From Adiantum capillus-veneris (taxonomy: Eukaryota > Streptophyta > Polypodiopsida > Polypodiales > Pteridaceae): a DNA stretch of 64,000 bases. The position numbers and the translations under genes were made by a program. Location of the stretch: the NCBI GenBank assembly GCA_014529385.2, contig CM043966.1:88754587-88818586 (forward strand). Reading direction: 5' to 3'. This document shows positions 20,279-31,909 of this stretch, piece by piece (within the stretch, counting starts at the first letter, position 1; each line of letters opens with the position of its first letter). The notes below the pieces were generated by a model, which saw nothing but the letters and a program-made list of their open reading frames with translations, was not told where the DNA came from and did not search any database.

Positions 20279-23112
20279 TGTAAGGTCTCTACTTTCAAAT
20301 TGCACACAAGTTCTAGTACGCATTTGAATTTTTTAACCATCACTCATTATTTAAGATATTCAAGTTCAAATTATGAATCGTAGGTTAAGAAAACGTAGAA
20401 ATTAAAATTTACGCTACAAAATTCTGACATGTTTAGCTATATGAATCACTAATTAACTTATTGTAAAACTTAGTTACTGATTGTAGAATTTTCTTTTACT
20501 ACTGTAAAGTTTAACTTAAAAATGTAAAGTAAATTATCATTAAAGAAATAAATAAAATAATTATAAAGGCAAAAGAATACACAGGGATAACAATTGACGG
20601 CACATGGACTCACCTGAACTCACATAGGAGGAAACAAAGTGGGACACACTGTCACATGAAAAGGAGAGGCTAGTCTTGACTAATCATAATGAGGGGGGGC
20701 TGTGTGGCCTTATCTTTTGATGATAATGACAAAATGGTCAAGCTGATGGGTACCACAAGGGTACCAAAAACGCGGGTATGAGTTTTGAAAAAAAAATTAA
20801 AAAATATTTTTTTATTTAAAAAAATAAATTTTTTTTGGAAAAAAAAGTTGGACGTTTTTCTTTATGCTATAAATAGAGCATCCATGCTCACACTTTAGAC
20901 ATAGAGATTGCTTCTATAGCGCTCACGAAGTGCTGTCACTTCTCTTAGAGAAGGCGTCCACAAACCACTAAGAGAGCAAAAACTCTAGTGGACTAATAAG
21001 ATACGTATCAATTAAGTATTCAATTAACTTTAGGAATGATGTATGTGTGCTATCTCTTACTCTAATCTCTCTAATAGATTAGTAAGATTCAATTAGCTAT
21101 GTGTGTGTGTGTTATCTCTTACTTTAATCTCTCTAATAGATTAGTAAGATTCAATTAGCTATGTGTGTGTGTGTGCTATCTCTTACTCTAATCTCTCTAA
21201 TAGATTAGTAAGATTCAATTACCTTTAAGAAGGATATGTGTGTGTGTGCTATCTCTTACTCTAATCTCTCTAATAGATTAGTAAGATTCAATTACCTTTA
21301 AGAAGGATATGTGTGTGTGTGCTATCTCTTATTGTAATCTCTCTAATAGATTAGTAAGATTCCATTAACTTTAGAAAAGATGTGTGTATATGTTTTCTCT
21401 TACTCTAATCTCTCTAAGTATATCTACTCTCTCTAGTTAGTACATCTTCACTATTAATTTAGGCATAGTTAATTGAAAGTTAATACATGAGAAAATTCAT
21501 CATATTATTATTATTATTTAGGCATAGTTAAATTGAAAGTTAATACATGATAAAATTCTCCTTCACCAATTTTATTGTCAATTAGATTAAGTAGAATTTT
21601 GAATAATACTAAAAATTGATTTAGTTAAAGTATAGAAATTGAAGTTAGAATTGGACTAGAAATGTGAAGCATAAAAGTAATGCATTCCTAAACTTTCACT
21701 CATAGTTTACACACTTAATTTTTGATTAATTACGATTAGCAAATATTTGATGTATAGAAATTAGATGTAGAACAACAACAATAAGTGTGAATCCGAGTTG
21801 GCGAAGGTTCAAATTACAGACTCTCTTTGGAAATAAGAGATTACTAGGGAAATTGACCAATTTAAAGTTCTAAGTGTATAACATAAGTGTAGTACAAAAA
21901 AATGGCTCCAAAGCGTGCTCGAACCCAAGGCGCTAATGATCATGAAGCTGGTACAAGTAGCGGTGGAACCCCTACGGAACATGCTATGTCTCCACCAATC
22001 GGACCAATCGGAGCTATGGTACAAGTTAGTATTGCAGTTTCAAGTTATGCATCATTGCATATGCGAAACCATAGGAATATATTATTTACCTTATGAAAAG
22101 AAAACACGGACCGAAACCACGGGGCTTAACCCCAAGAAACTCGTCATATGTTTGACAAGTAGGAAAGATTGTCTGGTTAAACTGGTTGCTATAGGAAAGA
22201 ATGTTTGTCCAAAACCTTCAGTATGGTTTTTCTCAAGTCTCTCTACTTATTAGCGCTGGTATTATGTGACAGTTGCCGAGGCGTGAGATGACGCTCAGGA
22301 TGGCACCCTTGATGCTGTGGTGGGAGTACAGGTCCCAGATTAGCCCAACTGGATACTGCAATTTTGTTTTGCCGTGGCGTGAGGATGACGCCCAGATTGG
22401 CACCATTGTTGCTGTGACGAGAGTACGTCCAGATTAGCACAACGAGTACTTGTCGAGCGGTATGGGACGCTCATGAGGACAAGGGTTTTTATAAATAATG
22501 TATATACAGATCGGACATAATAGCGCCAGTAGAGATTCTTGAGTGAACCTAATCCAAGGGTTGTTGGTTTAAAATTGGACGACTTCTTGTTTGACTATTG
22601 TTTGTAATACTGTTTGAAGGGCTGTTTTAACGAACTAGTATCATAAATAAAGTAAAGGAACATGTATGTTTAAACAGTGTGGTAGTAACTTGATAACAAA
22701 CGAAGGGTGAGTGTGGTGTGGAAAGTGGGAGAATGATACCCCGACGGTATCATTCTATGGATGGGTGGACTCGATGAGTCGGGTAACTTTCCAACGCTAG
22801 AATTTTTTTTTATTAGTCATAAATCTTAAAAGAGACAAACCTTGGCGGCTGTGCTTCTGAAACATGGAGAAAAAAGCGCACAAGTTGGTCACTCTAAGAT
22901 TTATACTTTTAGGTGTAATTGATTAAAGATAGTTTTTAGATAGGGTTATGGTGGTCACGCTCCGCCATAGCGAGATAGGACCAATCCTTCACTAACGGTT
23001 CATGCCCGTGGCTGCGTAGTAGCTAAGGCAATGTCTGTTGGTTTTTCTTTTTCAGGATTGGAGACCTATCAAATGTACTCCGCTCCTCTCGACAAGGGGC
23101 AGGGACCTCACA
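20279..23112 (+). repeat. 3' LTR of element B
   Basis: 2834 bp, collinear with the 5' LTR. It is longer mainly through one extra tandem unit near 21241-21310 and a duplicated stretch near 21513-21549 (TTATTTAGGCATAGTTAAAT). Other differences are scattered single bases. Confidence 0.93.
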
Positions 23113-23290
23113 CGGGATATTCCATATGGGATGGCTACTTGATGAAGAAAACGATGTTGTGTGTCATACGGCCTTTGAGGGAAAAGGTCTTGATAGAGTG
23201 CCACTGTCCACCATTTACGGATCACTGCGGCATTGATACAACCTTGAAGGAGGTGGAGCGTTATTTCTATCGGTTAAGACTCAAGAAGGA
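23113..23290 (+). pseudogene. pol: integrase zinc-binding part of A, segment 1
   Basis: Frame GYSIWDGYLMKKTML through ECHCPPFTDHCGIDTTLKEV, the H..H half of the integrase HHCC domain. It continues the frame interrupted at 12471 by element B and is in turn interrupted at 23290 by element C. The matching C-x2-C half lies at 29790. Confidence 0.85.
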
Positions 23291-23914
23291 TGTAACAGAC
23301 TTGGACATCCAAGTCAAGAATCAATCGCGACAGCACCAAATAACCACGTCAAAACAATTCACAGATCACAATAGATTTGCACTGGCCCGGCGGAGTTCCG
23401 TGCCTAGAGATATTGGCCCCAAAGACTGGCATCCCTTTCGGTATTTCTTTTTGTATTAATTAGTTCAAAGTACAAGAGAGTGGCTGGGTTTTCACTCTCA
23501 GACTCTACGTCCATATGCTCTGAGAAGTGAATGCCCAAACCACTTATTTAAAGTTACAAGGGATGCCTAAAAGCAGAGCCCCAAAAGCTTGAAAGCAAAA
23601 GCCTAAAAAGAAAGCAAAGGCTCTTTCTCTCTCTCTTGCTTGTAAAAAAGCAAAGAGGTTTTCTCTCTCTCCAAAGCGTAGAAAAAAGCAGAAGCTTCCG
23701 TACGGCTAGCTGCAAAACGCGCCGCAAATCACGCGCTGCCATGTCGGCATTGTTTTCGACAAATTAGGGTTTGCTGAAATTAGGGTTTCAACCAGAAATT
23801 AGGGTTTGCTGAAAATTAGGGTTTTTGGCAGATTTTAGGGTTTGTAGAAATTTTAGGGTTTTTGGCAAAAATTAGGGTTTTTGCTGTCCGTAACCACATC
23901 ATCACTTTGTGACA
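23291..23914 (-). repeat. 3' LTR of element C
   Basis: 624 bp. In element orientation it starts TGTCACAAAGTGATGATG, followed by an AAACCCTAA-type array (23755-23885), and ends CTGTTACA. The core block TTTGGGGCCAATATCTCT is at about 23405-23430. (CT)-rich runs lie at 23620-23670. Confidence 0.9.
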
Positions 23915-23953
23915 TACCACCCTCTTGAAAGCATTGTAATCGACCGTGATTAC
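23915..23953 (-). promoter_or_regulatory. polypurine tract and palindrome of C
   Basis: On the minus strand, the palindrome GTAATCACGGTCGATTAC (23953-23936, one mismatch in the stem), then AATGCTTTCAAG and AGAGGGTGGTA before the LTR. It matches D and A in sequence, length (18 nt) and spacing. Confidence 0.8.
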
Positions 23954-23959
23954 GCCTGC

Positions 23960-24490
23960 AAAACCGACAAAAGCCATAAACCGTCTTAGCAGACACTGAT
24001 TGTTAGTACCTACATACTAGGGACACACATCTAGCACATGTACCGAATCGACAGTCACATCACACGACATCACAGGACATCACATGACACTCAACATTCA
24101 TTCGGATCTTAGACCATGATTTATCGGCAATGTAGCTAGCAATCACATCTAGGTCCTATTAGGACCTTCATCGATGTCCGATTGACTAACCCCTATTGCA
24201 ACCATGTCTATTCGAGATCAATCAGACCAAAATGCTGCAGTCATTTCGTCTATCAGTTCCTGCACTCAAAAGAAGTCAAGAACAAATCAATATCATAATA
24301 AGGAATTCCATTTAAAGTCATATAGCAGAATACTGTCAGCTTTCAGTATCCCTGAAGCTCAAAGAGACATCAATGACTCTAGTATCTAAATCAAGGCATC
24401 TGTTGACAAAGGAGCTGAGTGACTCCCATCTTGTGCATCCCACTGCACCAGATCTCCGGCAAAGCTGAATTCTAGGTTCCATTTGGAGTA
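23960..24490 (-). other. 3' untranslated region of C
   Basis: No coding potential. A short tandem CATCACACGACATCACAGGA-type repeat lies near 24055-24090. It lies between the chromodomain end and the polypurine tract. The corresponding stretch in A is at 30788-30925. Confidence 0.5.
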
Positions 24491-24492
24491 GA

Positions 24493-25500
24493 CTATGCTA
24501 AACCAAAGGCATCGAGGTAAAGTTTCAAAATCTGAGGAGTATCTGCTAGGTCCTCCTCCTCCATCCACTTCGCATCCAATGCAGGATAATTCTTGAACTT
24601 AACCAAGAATTGCCTTCGGACTTTACCTTTATTCTTCGTATCTTTATGTGCCAATATCTGTTCAGGAACAAGGATCTCGTCGTTTTCTTCCACTTCGGGT
24701 TGCTCATCGGGCTCCCCATCATCAGGCACATCACCTTTAAAAGGTTTCAAGAGACTCACATGAAATGCATTGTGAATCCTTCAAGTATCTGGCAGTTTCA
24801 ATCAGAAGGAGACATCATTTATTTTTTCAGTGATCTGGAAAGGGCCGTAGTATCGCATACTAAGCTTTGGAAAAAGCCTCTCCTTTCCCTTTTTCTTTCT
24901 TAGGCATGCATTCTCAAAACGTAAGAGCACCCAATCATCCTCCTTCAATTTCAAGTCGCGACGATGGCGATCCGCTGCCTTTTTCTGTCTTTCTTGAGAC
25001 TTCTGCAAAGTCCCGCGAACCTTGGCAAAAGCCATATTCAAATATCGCGTAAATTCATCCGCTTCAACGATCTTATCTTTCGTGCTCAGGAAGGGTGAAA
25101 CCTTCGCATCACCTTCAACAATCTCAAATGGCGCCTTCCCCGTCGAAGAGTGTATCATGTTATTGTAGGTAAATTCCACCAAGGGTAAGTACTTTTCCCA
25201 TTGAGTCTTCTGATCCAAGATATAAGACTTCAATAAATCTAAAACCATTGAATTGGAAATCTCAAATTGCCCGTCAGTCTGCAAGTGGAACGATGACAAG
25301 AACTGCAACTACGTGCCAATGTTCTCCCAAATTGCCTTCCAAAAAAAAATCATAAATTTGGGGTCTTTGTCGGAGACAATCGTCTCCGGCATGCCATGTT
25401 ATCAGAAAATCATCGTGACCATTCTATGTTCTCGGGAGATAAAAAATGAAATCCATTGTAATATTTCCCCAGGGGCGGGTGGATATGGGTATAGGCTGTA
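24493..25500 (-). pseudogene. pol: integrase core remnant and chromodomain of C
   Basis: From 25500 the core is scrambled by frameshift and deletion. From 25308 it is readable, with LSSFHLQTDGQFEISNS (the Glu region) to [17 protein letters not shown]. Two stops follow, then the frame 24759-24493, whose middle (EILVPEQILAHKD ... RRQFLVKFKNYPALDAKW) is a chromodomain. Chromodomains steer chromovirus integration toward particular chromatin. This one is intact as a frame although the integrase before it is not. Confidence 0.85.
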
Positions 25501-25507
25501 ATAATCC

Positions 25508-27000
25508 CTATGCCTTATGCCTGTCAAACTTGACCTTCTGACATACTAAGCAACTACGCATAAACTCTTCCACATCCTTTTTGAGTCTCGGCCAAAATAA
25601 GTATCTCTCTACCCCTTTCATGGTGGTATCGATGCCGCGGTGACCCATAAAAAGTGGACAGTGGCATTCAGTCAAAACCTTTTTCCTCAACTGCTGTGTA
25701 ACGCACAACATAGTTTTTCTCATCAAGTACCCTTCCCGAATGGAGTATCCTGCTACTGTCTCCCCATCCCGTATCCGTGTGAAAATATCTGCAAAATATG
25801 TATCTGTGGAATACTGATTGACCATATTCTCGAAGCTCATATGATGTATCGCGGAAATAGCCAGAACCAACGGCTTTCGAGACAAAGCATCTGCCACCAG
25901 ATTCCTTTGTCCCTGCACATGGACAATCTAGAAGTGAAACTATGACAAGATGTTCTCCCACCGCATCTGCTTTTCTGAAAGCTGCTTCTGTGACAAGAAG
26001 TAGCGCAAACACTGATGGTCTATAAAGACAGTAAAATCCGCTCCGAGTAGGTAATGTCGCCACTGAGTAAGAGCATGGATAACCGCCAAAAGCTCTTTCT
26101 CATAAATCTGTGTTGTCATCTCCGGCCTAGAGAACAATCGGCTCTCATAAGCAATGATATGGCCTTCTTGCATCAAGACCGCACCCAGACTACGACCACA
26201 AGCATCACAAAGTACTTCAAATGACTTTTGCAAGTCCGGCAAAGTCAAATCTGGTCCTGTAGTCAATTTCTCTTTCAATGTCTGAAAGGTAGTCACCTTT
26301 GTGGATCCCCACGAGAAAAGGGACTCCTTTCTATATCAAGATATGCAAAGGGAAGCAACCTCTGCAAACTTTTGAATGAACCGTCTGTAGTACGAACACA
26401 GTCCCAAGAAGCTTTCAACTTCATGGAAATTCTTCAAATCAGGCCAATCACGGATAGCGTCTATCTTGGTCGGATCCATTTGCACTCCTACTGCTAAGAC
26501 AAAGTGTCCCAAAAAGTTTATCTTTAAAGCAGATGATCTCTGTGTTCAGTCTCATTCTTGGAGATAACAATGATATCATCAAAGAAAGTGCCAACAAATA
26601 GCCAAAATCATGTCCATCATCCGGTCAAATGTTGCAGGAGCATTGGTTAAGCCAAAAGGCATCACCAAAAACTCACATAACCCAAAAGTAGTCCGAAAGG
26701 CTGTCTTGTAGACGTCTTCCGACGCGATTCGGATCTGATGATGTCCACTCTTCAGGTCAATCATGCTGAAGCACGAGGATCCCTATAACCTGTCGAATAT
26801 ATCATCGATCCTAGGAATCGAAAATTTGTTCTTGATGGTGATTTTGTTGAGAGCTCTATAATCGATGCACATTCTCCAAGACCCCTCTTTCTTCAAATCC
26901 AACAACAGTGGAGAGCAATACAGTGAAGTACTATGCTGGACAAGACCCTTTTCCAAGAAGTCTTTCACTGGGTTCATAATCTTCACATTCTATACTCGGC
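25508..27000 (-). pseudogene. pol: RT, RNase H and integrase zinc domain of C
   Basis: RT fragments at 26986-26579 ([42 protein letters not shown]); the catalytic FxDD region beyond is frameshifted. RNase H at 26296-25940 (CDACGRSLGAVL, YEKELLAVIHAL, VFIDHQCLRYF), with two stops near 25930. VADALSRK and the H..H, C-x2-C zinc domain lie at 25918-25508 (CHCPLFMGHRGID, SCLVCQK), ended by a stop. Confidence 0.85.
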
Positions 27001-27299
27001 TCCCACGGTAAAGTGGCCGATTCGGTGGTGTGCTTCCAGGTATCAGATCAATGGTATGATCTTCAGGCCCTCTAAAAAACAATCGGCATGAGTGTGGAGA
27101 AAAATCTTGGCGTTCTTTTATTCAAGTCAAAACAGATTCAACCTTTATCCATTGTCGAGGTCTCTCCCATAAGAATGAGTAAAGAAAACTGAAGCTCATC
27201 AAGTACAATCTTTGAGCCCTTCATTTGTCAAAGTCACTTTCTCGGCCCGGTAGTCAACCACGGCGTAGTTCTTGTGGTACCAAGGGATTCCAGTAGAAC

Positions 27300-29141
27300 G
27301 TCACTCACGTGCCCTGAACACCCCTGTCATTGCAAACAAAGTTTGCCAATGCTCGGTGTAATGGCAACATCCCATCCGGGTGCGAGTCGAACTACCTCCG
27401 CCTGTGGCGTCAGTTTGTCGGGCATAATTCCAAATCGAGCCGCCAATTTCGAGTGAAAAGAAGTTGGCCTTGGCTCCTTCAAAAGAGCTTCCTGATCCTT
27501 CACTTTGCCCCAAAAAGCGGCAAAGTTTGTACTTTCATTCATTTGATTCGGTGCAGGTCCCACGTCGTGTGGTACCAGTTCTGATTTTCTATCTGCCTTT
27601 TCTGCCACGTTCCTCAGCTGCTCTCGAACTCTCAGGCCTTTCATCGTCATTGTCATTTTTTTCTTTCTGTGCCTTTTTAGGGCACTTCGTGGAGATATGT
27701 CCAAGTTCCCCGCCCTGATGAAGCGAGCTCTCTCCTGAGGAGTAAGCTTGGGTCGTGCATCCTTTTTCTATGGGTTGCTCTTTCTCTTTCTACTTTCATT
27801 CCCAGAAGTCTGCTCGGCTCGTTGTGTCATGACCTCATCTGTGGGGTAGGTCAGATTGCTAGAGTGAATGGCAAAGCCCCGCTTAGCATGACTCATCAAC
27901 TCCTGAATAGAAGCTGACTTCTGTTCCAAGCATTGATCTCGGATCTCTGTAGGTAGACCCAAGGTAAACCGCTCAATCTGTTCTCTGAACGAGATCTTCT
28001 TGAATGAAGAGGCGAGTAGAAAAGAGCTCCAGAATCTTTCACAGTAAGTATTTACTGTATCTCTGTGGGTCATCCGAAGATGGTTCCAAGCAGCTCGTAT
28101 ATCTCGTTCATACTCTTGCGTCAACCAAGAATAAATAAAAAACCTATTGAATTTCAGCCATGTAACTGGCACAGTCTTGCTTAATAGAATCTTAGACCAC
28201 CAAGTGCGAGCATTCCCCTTAAAGTAAGAGGCAGCTCTCTAAATCTTGGAGTGCTCTGAATAGCGTCCTCCCGCGAAAGCGATGTCAAACTGCTGTATAA
28301 AAGACAAAGCCTTCGAAGCATCTGAGTATCCTGAAAAAGTATCAAACTTGAGCGCGTGGCCACCTTCCTTAAACTCTTGGACTTTCTTGCTTTTATCTTC
28401 GAGAAAGTCATACTAGTTGGCTTTGGTAAAATTCTTCTTGTTCGAATAAAAGTTCCTGTTATCGGAGTCTGAACTTTCTGTAGACGAGTCCTCTGTAGAA
28501 CTATCTCTCACTGGGGGAGATTTAGACTTCTTTGCCTTTTTCTTGCCCTTTCCAAAGCGTTGTTTCTTGCTTCGCTTTTTGCTTTTTCTGTCTTCTTCGC
28601 TCGAGTATGAAGAGCTAGAAGAACTGTCAGAAGAAGAAGAAGAAGAAGAAGAAATGGGTACTCCTTCAATTCAGACACGCTTCTTCTGTTTCTTTGCCTT
28701 GTCGAATGTCGACTGACGACCCAAATATCCAGGGAAGTCGGTGCCTTTCTTCTGCTTTTTGCCGTGCTTTTTGTCCTTCTTTTGCACGTCAAAAAGTTGA
28801 GCAATCCATGCATCAACCACGTTCTCCAATTTCTTCTCCGTATATTTCTTGGAGACAGGAGTTTTCTTGAGAGGGGGTTTCGGGAGTGGTGTTGTGATTC
28901 TCTGCCACTCTATCTGCACTTCTTCCGAAGAGGTCTGGCTCATATATTTTGCCATCTTCGGGTCCTTGGCAAAATTGAGCATCATCTTTGTTGCATCGCT
29001 AATCAATTGACGATGCTCCATCTCTTGCTGCTCCGCTTGAGTAGGCCGAGGCGGGCCATACTCTCTGCCGGAATCTTCGTTGTGATCCTTGTCCGCATCT
29101 CTAGATGCAGAGGGAGTCGATTGATCCTTGCCTAAAGCCAT
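27300..29141 (-). pseudogene. gag: gag and protease of C, broken
   Basis: Gag starts at ATG 29141 (MALGKDQSTPSASRDADKD). Lys-rich, then Ser- and acid-rich linker to about 28500. Capsid part at 28411-27768 with stops (RFTLGLPTEIRDQCLEQK). In the zinc knuckle a deletion removed the first two cysteines, leaving GELGHISTKC. Protease remnant near 27480 (GAKANFFSLEIG). Confidence 0.8.
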
Positions 29142-29199
29142 AGGTGCCGCGAAAAAAATAAATGGGGATTGGATTTCCCGTTGAAGAGAAATCGGGCGT

Positions 29200-29211
29200 G
29201 CTCTGATACCA
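29200..29211 (-). promoter_or_regulatory. primer-binding site of C
   Basis: Minus-strand TGGTATCAGAGC directly inside the 5' LTR, initiator-tRNA-Met type. Confidence 0.9.
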
Positions 29212-29212
29212 C

Positions 29213-29789
29213 TGCAACAGACTTGGACACTCCAAGTCAAGAATCAATCGCGACAACACCAAATAACCACTTCAAAACAATTCACAGATCACAATAGATT
29301 TGCACTGACCCGGCGGAGTTCCGTGCCTAGAGATATTGGCCCCAAAGACTCGCGCCCCTTTCGGTATTTCTTTTTGTATTAATCACTTCAAAGTACAAGA
29401 GAGTGGCTCGGTTTTCACTCTCAGACTCTGCGTCCAGATGCTCTGAGAAGTGAATGCCCAAACCACTTATTTGAAGTTAGAAGGGATGCCCAAAAGCCTC
29501 TAGAGCCCCAAAAGCTTGAAAGTAAAAGCCTAAAAAGAAAGCAAAGGCTCTTTCTCTCTCTCTTGCTTGTAAAAAAGCAAAGAGGTTTTCTCTCTCTCCA
29601 AAGCGTAGGAAAAAGCAGAAGCTTCCGTACGGTTGGCCACAAAATGTGCCGCAAATCACGGGATGCCACGTCCGCATTGTTTCCGGCAAATTAGGGTTTT
29701 TGGCAAATTTTAGGGTTTGCAAGAATTTTAGGGTTTCTGACAAAAATTAGGGTTTATGTTGTACGTAGCCACGTCATCACTTTGTGACA
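29213..29789 (-). repeat. 5' LTR of element C
   Basis: 577 bp, shorter than the 3' LTR chiefly because the telomere-like array near 29690-29760 has fewer motif copies. TGACGTGG lies close to the 5' end. The promoter position reads TACAAAAAG, a weak TATA. Confidence 0.9.
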
Positions 29790-30787
29790 AGGATGTGGAC
29801 GAATTTGTTTGCAGTTGTTTAGTATGCCAAAAGGTCAAGTTTGACACGCATAAGGCACAGGGATTATTACAGCCTTTACCCATTCCCACCCGCCCCTGGG
29901 AAAGTATTGCAATGGATTTCATCTTTGATCTCTCGAAGACACAGAGTCGACAAATTTAGCAAGCGAGCCCACTTCATTCCAATCAAGAAAATAGTCAAAC
30001 CGAATCATTTAGCGAGATTGTTGATTGCTCAGATATTTCGATTACATGACATGCCTGAGACCATAGTCTCCAACAGAGACCCCTGATTCACGAGTTTATT
30101 TTGGAAGGCCATTTGGGAGAACTTTGGCACACGGTTGCAGTTCTTGTCATCATTCCACCCACAGATAGATGGGCAATCTAAGATAGCCAATTCGGTGGTT
30201 TTGGATTTATTGAAGTCTTACATTTCTGATCAGACGACTCAATGAGTAAAATATTTGCCCTAGATGGAATTTGCCTACAATAACATGGATCACTCTTCGA
30301 CGGAAAAGTCGCCATTTGAGGTAATCAAAGGTGTTAAGAAGGTCCCCCTCTTTCTAAGCACTAAAGACAAGATTTTCGAAGCCGATCAATATACGAGAGA
30401 TCTAGACACTGCTTTTGCCAAGATTCGAGAGGCTCTCGAGAAGTCTCCAATACGGCACAAAAAGACAGTGGATCGACATCGACACGACTTGAAGTTGAAG
30501 GAAGATGATGGGGTCCTCATTTTGAGAAGACAGACCTAAGGAAATGAAAGGGAAAGGAGCGGCTTTTTCCAAAGCTTAGCATGAGATATTATGGCCCTTT
30601 TCAAATCAAAGAGAAGATAAATGATGTATCCTTCAAACTTAAGTTGCCAGACATTTGGAAGATTCACAATGCATTTCATGTGAGTCTCTTGATACCCTTT
30701 AGGGTGAGGTCCGGGATAGATCTAGATGCGATTACTAAATACATTGCTGACAGTCATGGTCTGAGATTTGGAATGAATTTTTTGTGA
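29790..30787 (+). pseudogene. pol: integrase of A, segment 2
   Basis: Starts with the C-x2-C half of the zinc domain (CSCLVCQKVKFDTHKAQG). Then MDFIFDLSKTQ, AHFIPIKKIVKPNHLARLL, ETIVSNRDP (core Asp region), then the C-terminal part to [19 protein letters not shown], with several frameshifts and stops. The chromodomain found in C is deleted; the frame ends soon after [11 protein letters not shown]. Confidence 0.85.
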
Positions 30788-30925
30788 TTGATCTGTCATG
30801 TGATGTCACGTGAAGTGATGTGACTGTCGTCTTTATAGAAGTACTAGAAGTGTCGTGTCTAGTGCGTCAGTACTTAGAGTCAGTGTTTGCTGAACTAGTT
30901 TGTAGCCTTTGTCTGTTTTGCAAGC

Positions 30926-30964
30926 GTAATCGAGGGCGATTACAATTCTTTCAAGAGAGGGGAA
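30926..30964 (+). promoter_or_regulatory. palindrome and polypurine tract of A
   Basis: GTAATCG-AGGG-CGATTAC at 30926-30943 (7-bp perfect stem, 4-nt loop), then AATTCTTTCAAG and AGAGGGGAA up to the 3' LTR at 30965. Confidence 0.8.
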
Positions 30965-31203
30965 TGTCACAAATTGATGATGTGGCGGACAATCAGGCTA
31001 CTTACGTAGCACCATATAGACACGATGATGTGGCAGCAGTAACGAACCCCGGACTTTGCGTTCACATGCTAATCGTACGGACAGTCCTGTAAAACACGTT
31101 GACAGTTGTATCCTTTTTGCGGTGATGCTTTTTCCAAGCAATTTTTGAAGCTAATTGCTTTAGAAACCAAATTGCTTTCGAGTTTAAGCTTTTGGGGCTT
31201 TGA
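30965..31203 (+). repeat. truncated 3' LTR of element A
   Basis: Matches the first ~240 bp of the 534-bp 5' LTR (8288 onward), through AAGCTTTTGGGGCT, and then stops. The following sequence is the C-terminal part of a Harbinger transposase. The LTR end and any target duplication are lost, so a deletion happened after insertion. Confidence 0.85.
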
Positions 31204-31909
31204 ATTTTGATTTTGCCTCCCGCACCCACTCCATATCAAAAGATTCTCCATGGAAAATACAAATGTTGTGAAGCACAAGACAAGATGCTACAAGATCTAG
31301 CACATAGCATAGATTCATGTCACATCTTTTTAACAAAATCTGAAACCTTGCCTTCAATATTCCAAAAGCTCTCTCAAATGGCATCCTCGTACTTGATTGT
31401 ATGAATTCCCAATAATACTTGAGACGTGACAACCCTTCCTTGTACCCTTTGAAGGACACCAGCATGTACAGCCGTGCCGGATAAGCGCAGTCGCCAACCA
31501 GACAATAACTGTTGCCTAACTCCCCTCTAGCACATCTTTGGCCTAGCTCACTTCTAGTGAAATTCAAGGAGTCATGCACTAATTCGACCTATCCAACATC
31601 AAAATTTCATATTGAACAATTAGCGGCTACATTTAGTTGTAGCAAAATAGAGTGGAAACCTTTCCGATTGTAGTCAACATGGTTTTCCCTTCGTGCAATG
31701 ATGGGGATGTGGGAACCATTTATCGCACACACAACAAAGAGGATTCCCCATGCAACCTCAAACTCGCGCGCCAATGCCGCAAACAAAGAGCTTGAAGGCC
31801 ATCTGATGTACATATCACTAAGGCCAAATTTCACAATTGCCTTGCAAAAAGCAAGCACGATTCCACAAGATGTACTCTTGGCACATCCATAAGTGTCACC
31901 AAGGCCCAA
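31184..31909 (-). pseudogene. PIF/Harbinger (HARBI1-like) transposase, broken
   Basis: Two blocks on the minus strand. 31909-31607 reads KSTSCGIVLAFCKAIVKFG, then CAINGSHIPI and DYNRKGFHSILLQLNVAA. 31579-31184 reads CLVGDCAYPARLYMLV, then STRMPFERAFGILKARFQIL and SCLVLHNIC. These are the motifs of the DDE_Tnp_4 nuclease of PIF/Harbinger transposases. The first catalytic Asp is Asn (AAT at 31718-31720), and two stops lie between the blocks. The second Asp (GDCAYP) and the Glu (FERAFG) are present. The last few codons overlap the LTR join of element A. Confidence 0.85.

Larger units (their letters stand above)
12472..23112 (+). mobile_element. Ty3/gypsy chromovirus B with long LTRs
   Basis: LTRs at 12472-15178 and 20279-23112, TG...CA ends, iMet primer site at 15180, polypurine tract before 20279. 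The internal frame encodes gag, protease, RT, RNase H, integrase and a chromodomain-like tail in one reading frame, with six in-frame stops and no frameshift. The flanks caggg and cggga agree at only 3 of 5 positions, but host element A's reading frame is continuous across the insertion. The LTRs look very similar apart from repeat-number differences, so the insertion appears fairly young. Confidence 0.93.
23291..29789 (-). mobile_element. Ty3/gypsy chromovirus C, inserted in A
   Basis: Read on the minus strand: 5' LTR 29789-29213, primer site, gag, protease, RT, RNase H, integrase, chromodomain, polypurine tract, 3' LTR 23914-23291. The target duplication AGGAT lies at 23287-23291 and 29790-29794, its last base overlapping the LTR's first T. 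Joining the flanks restores the integrase zinc domain of A. Coding regions contain stops, frameshifts and deletions in the zinc knuckle and integrase core. The LTRs differ in the telomere-like part of U3. Confidence 0.92.
8288..31203 (+). mobile_element. Ty3/gypsy chromovirus A, decayed, hosting B and C
   Basis: Order: 5' LTR 8288-8821, iMet primer site, gag with CCHC knuckle, protease, RT, RNase H, integrase, polypurine tract, truncated 3' LTR 30965-31203. Element B sits between the RNase H and integrase coding parts, and C sits within the zinc-binding part of integrase. Joining the flanks across either insertion restores a continuous integrase reading frame, which proves the nesting. Without B and C the element would be about 5.8 kb. 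Many stops and deletions make it non-functional. Gag resembles that of C and G (shared AFIQQFD motif). Confidence 0.9.

Noticed and set aside
21902-22024. Second MAPKRART gene
   Set aside because: It is the 3' LTR copy of the exon at 13972; no gag lies downstream in frame.
24204-25945. Plus-strand frames across element C
   Set aside because: They lie antisense to readable integrase, RNase H and zinc-domain sequence on the minus strand.
8889-31203. Endogenous pararetrovirus (caulimovirus) origin for the RT sequences
   Set aside because: LTRs, tRNA primer site, integrase and chromodomain show Ty3/gypsy retrotransposons; no movement protein or other caulimovirus gene is seen.
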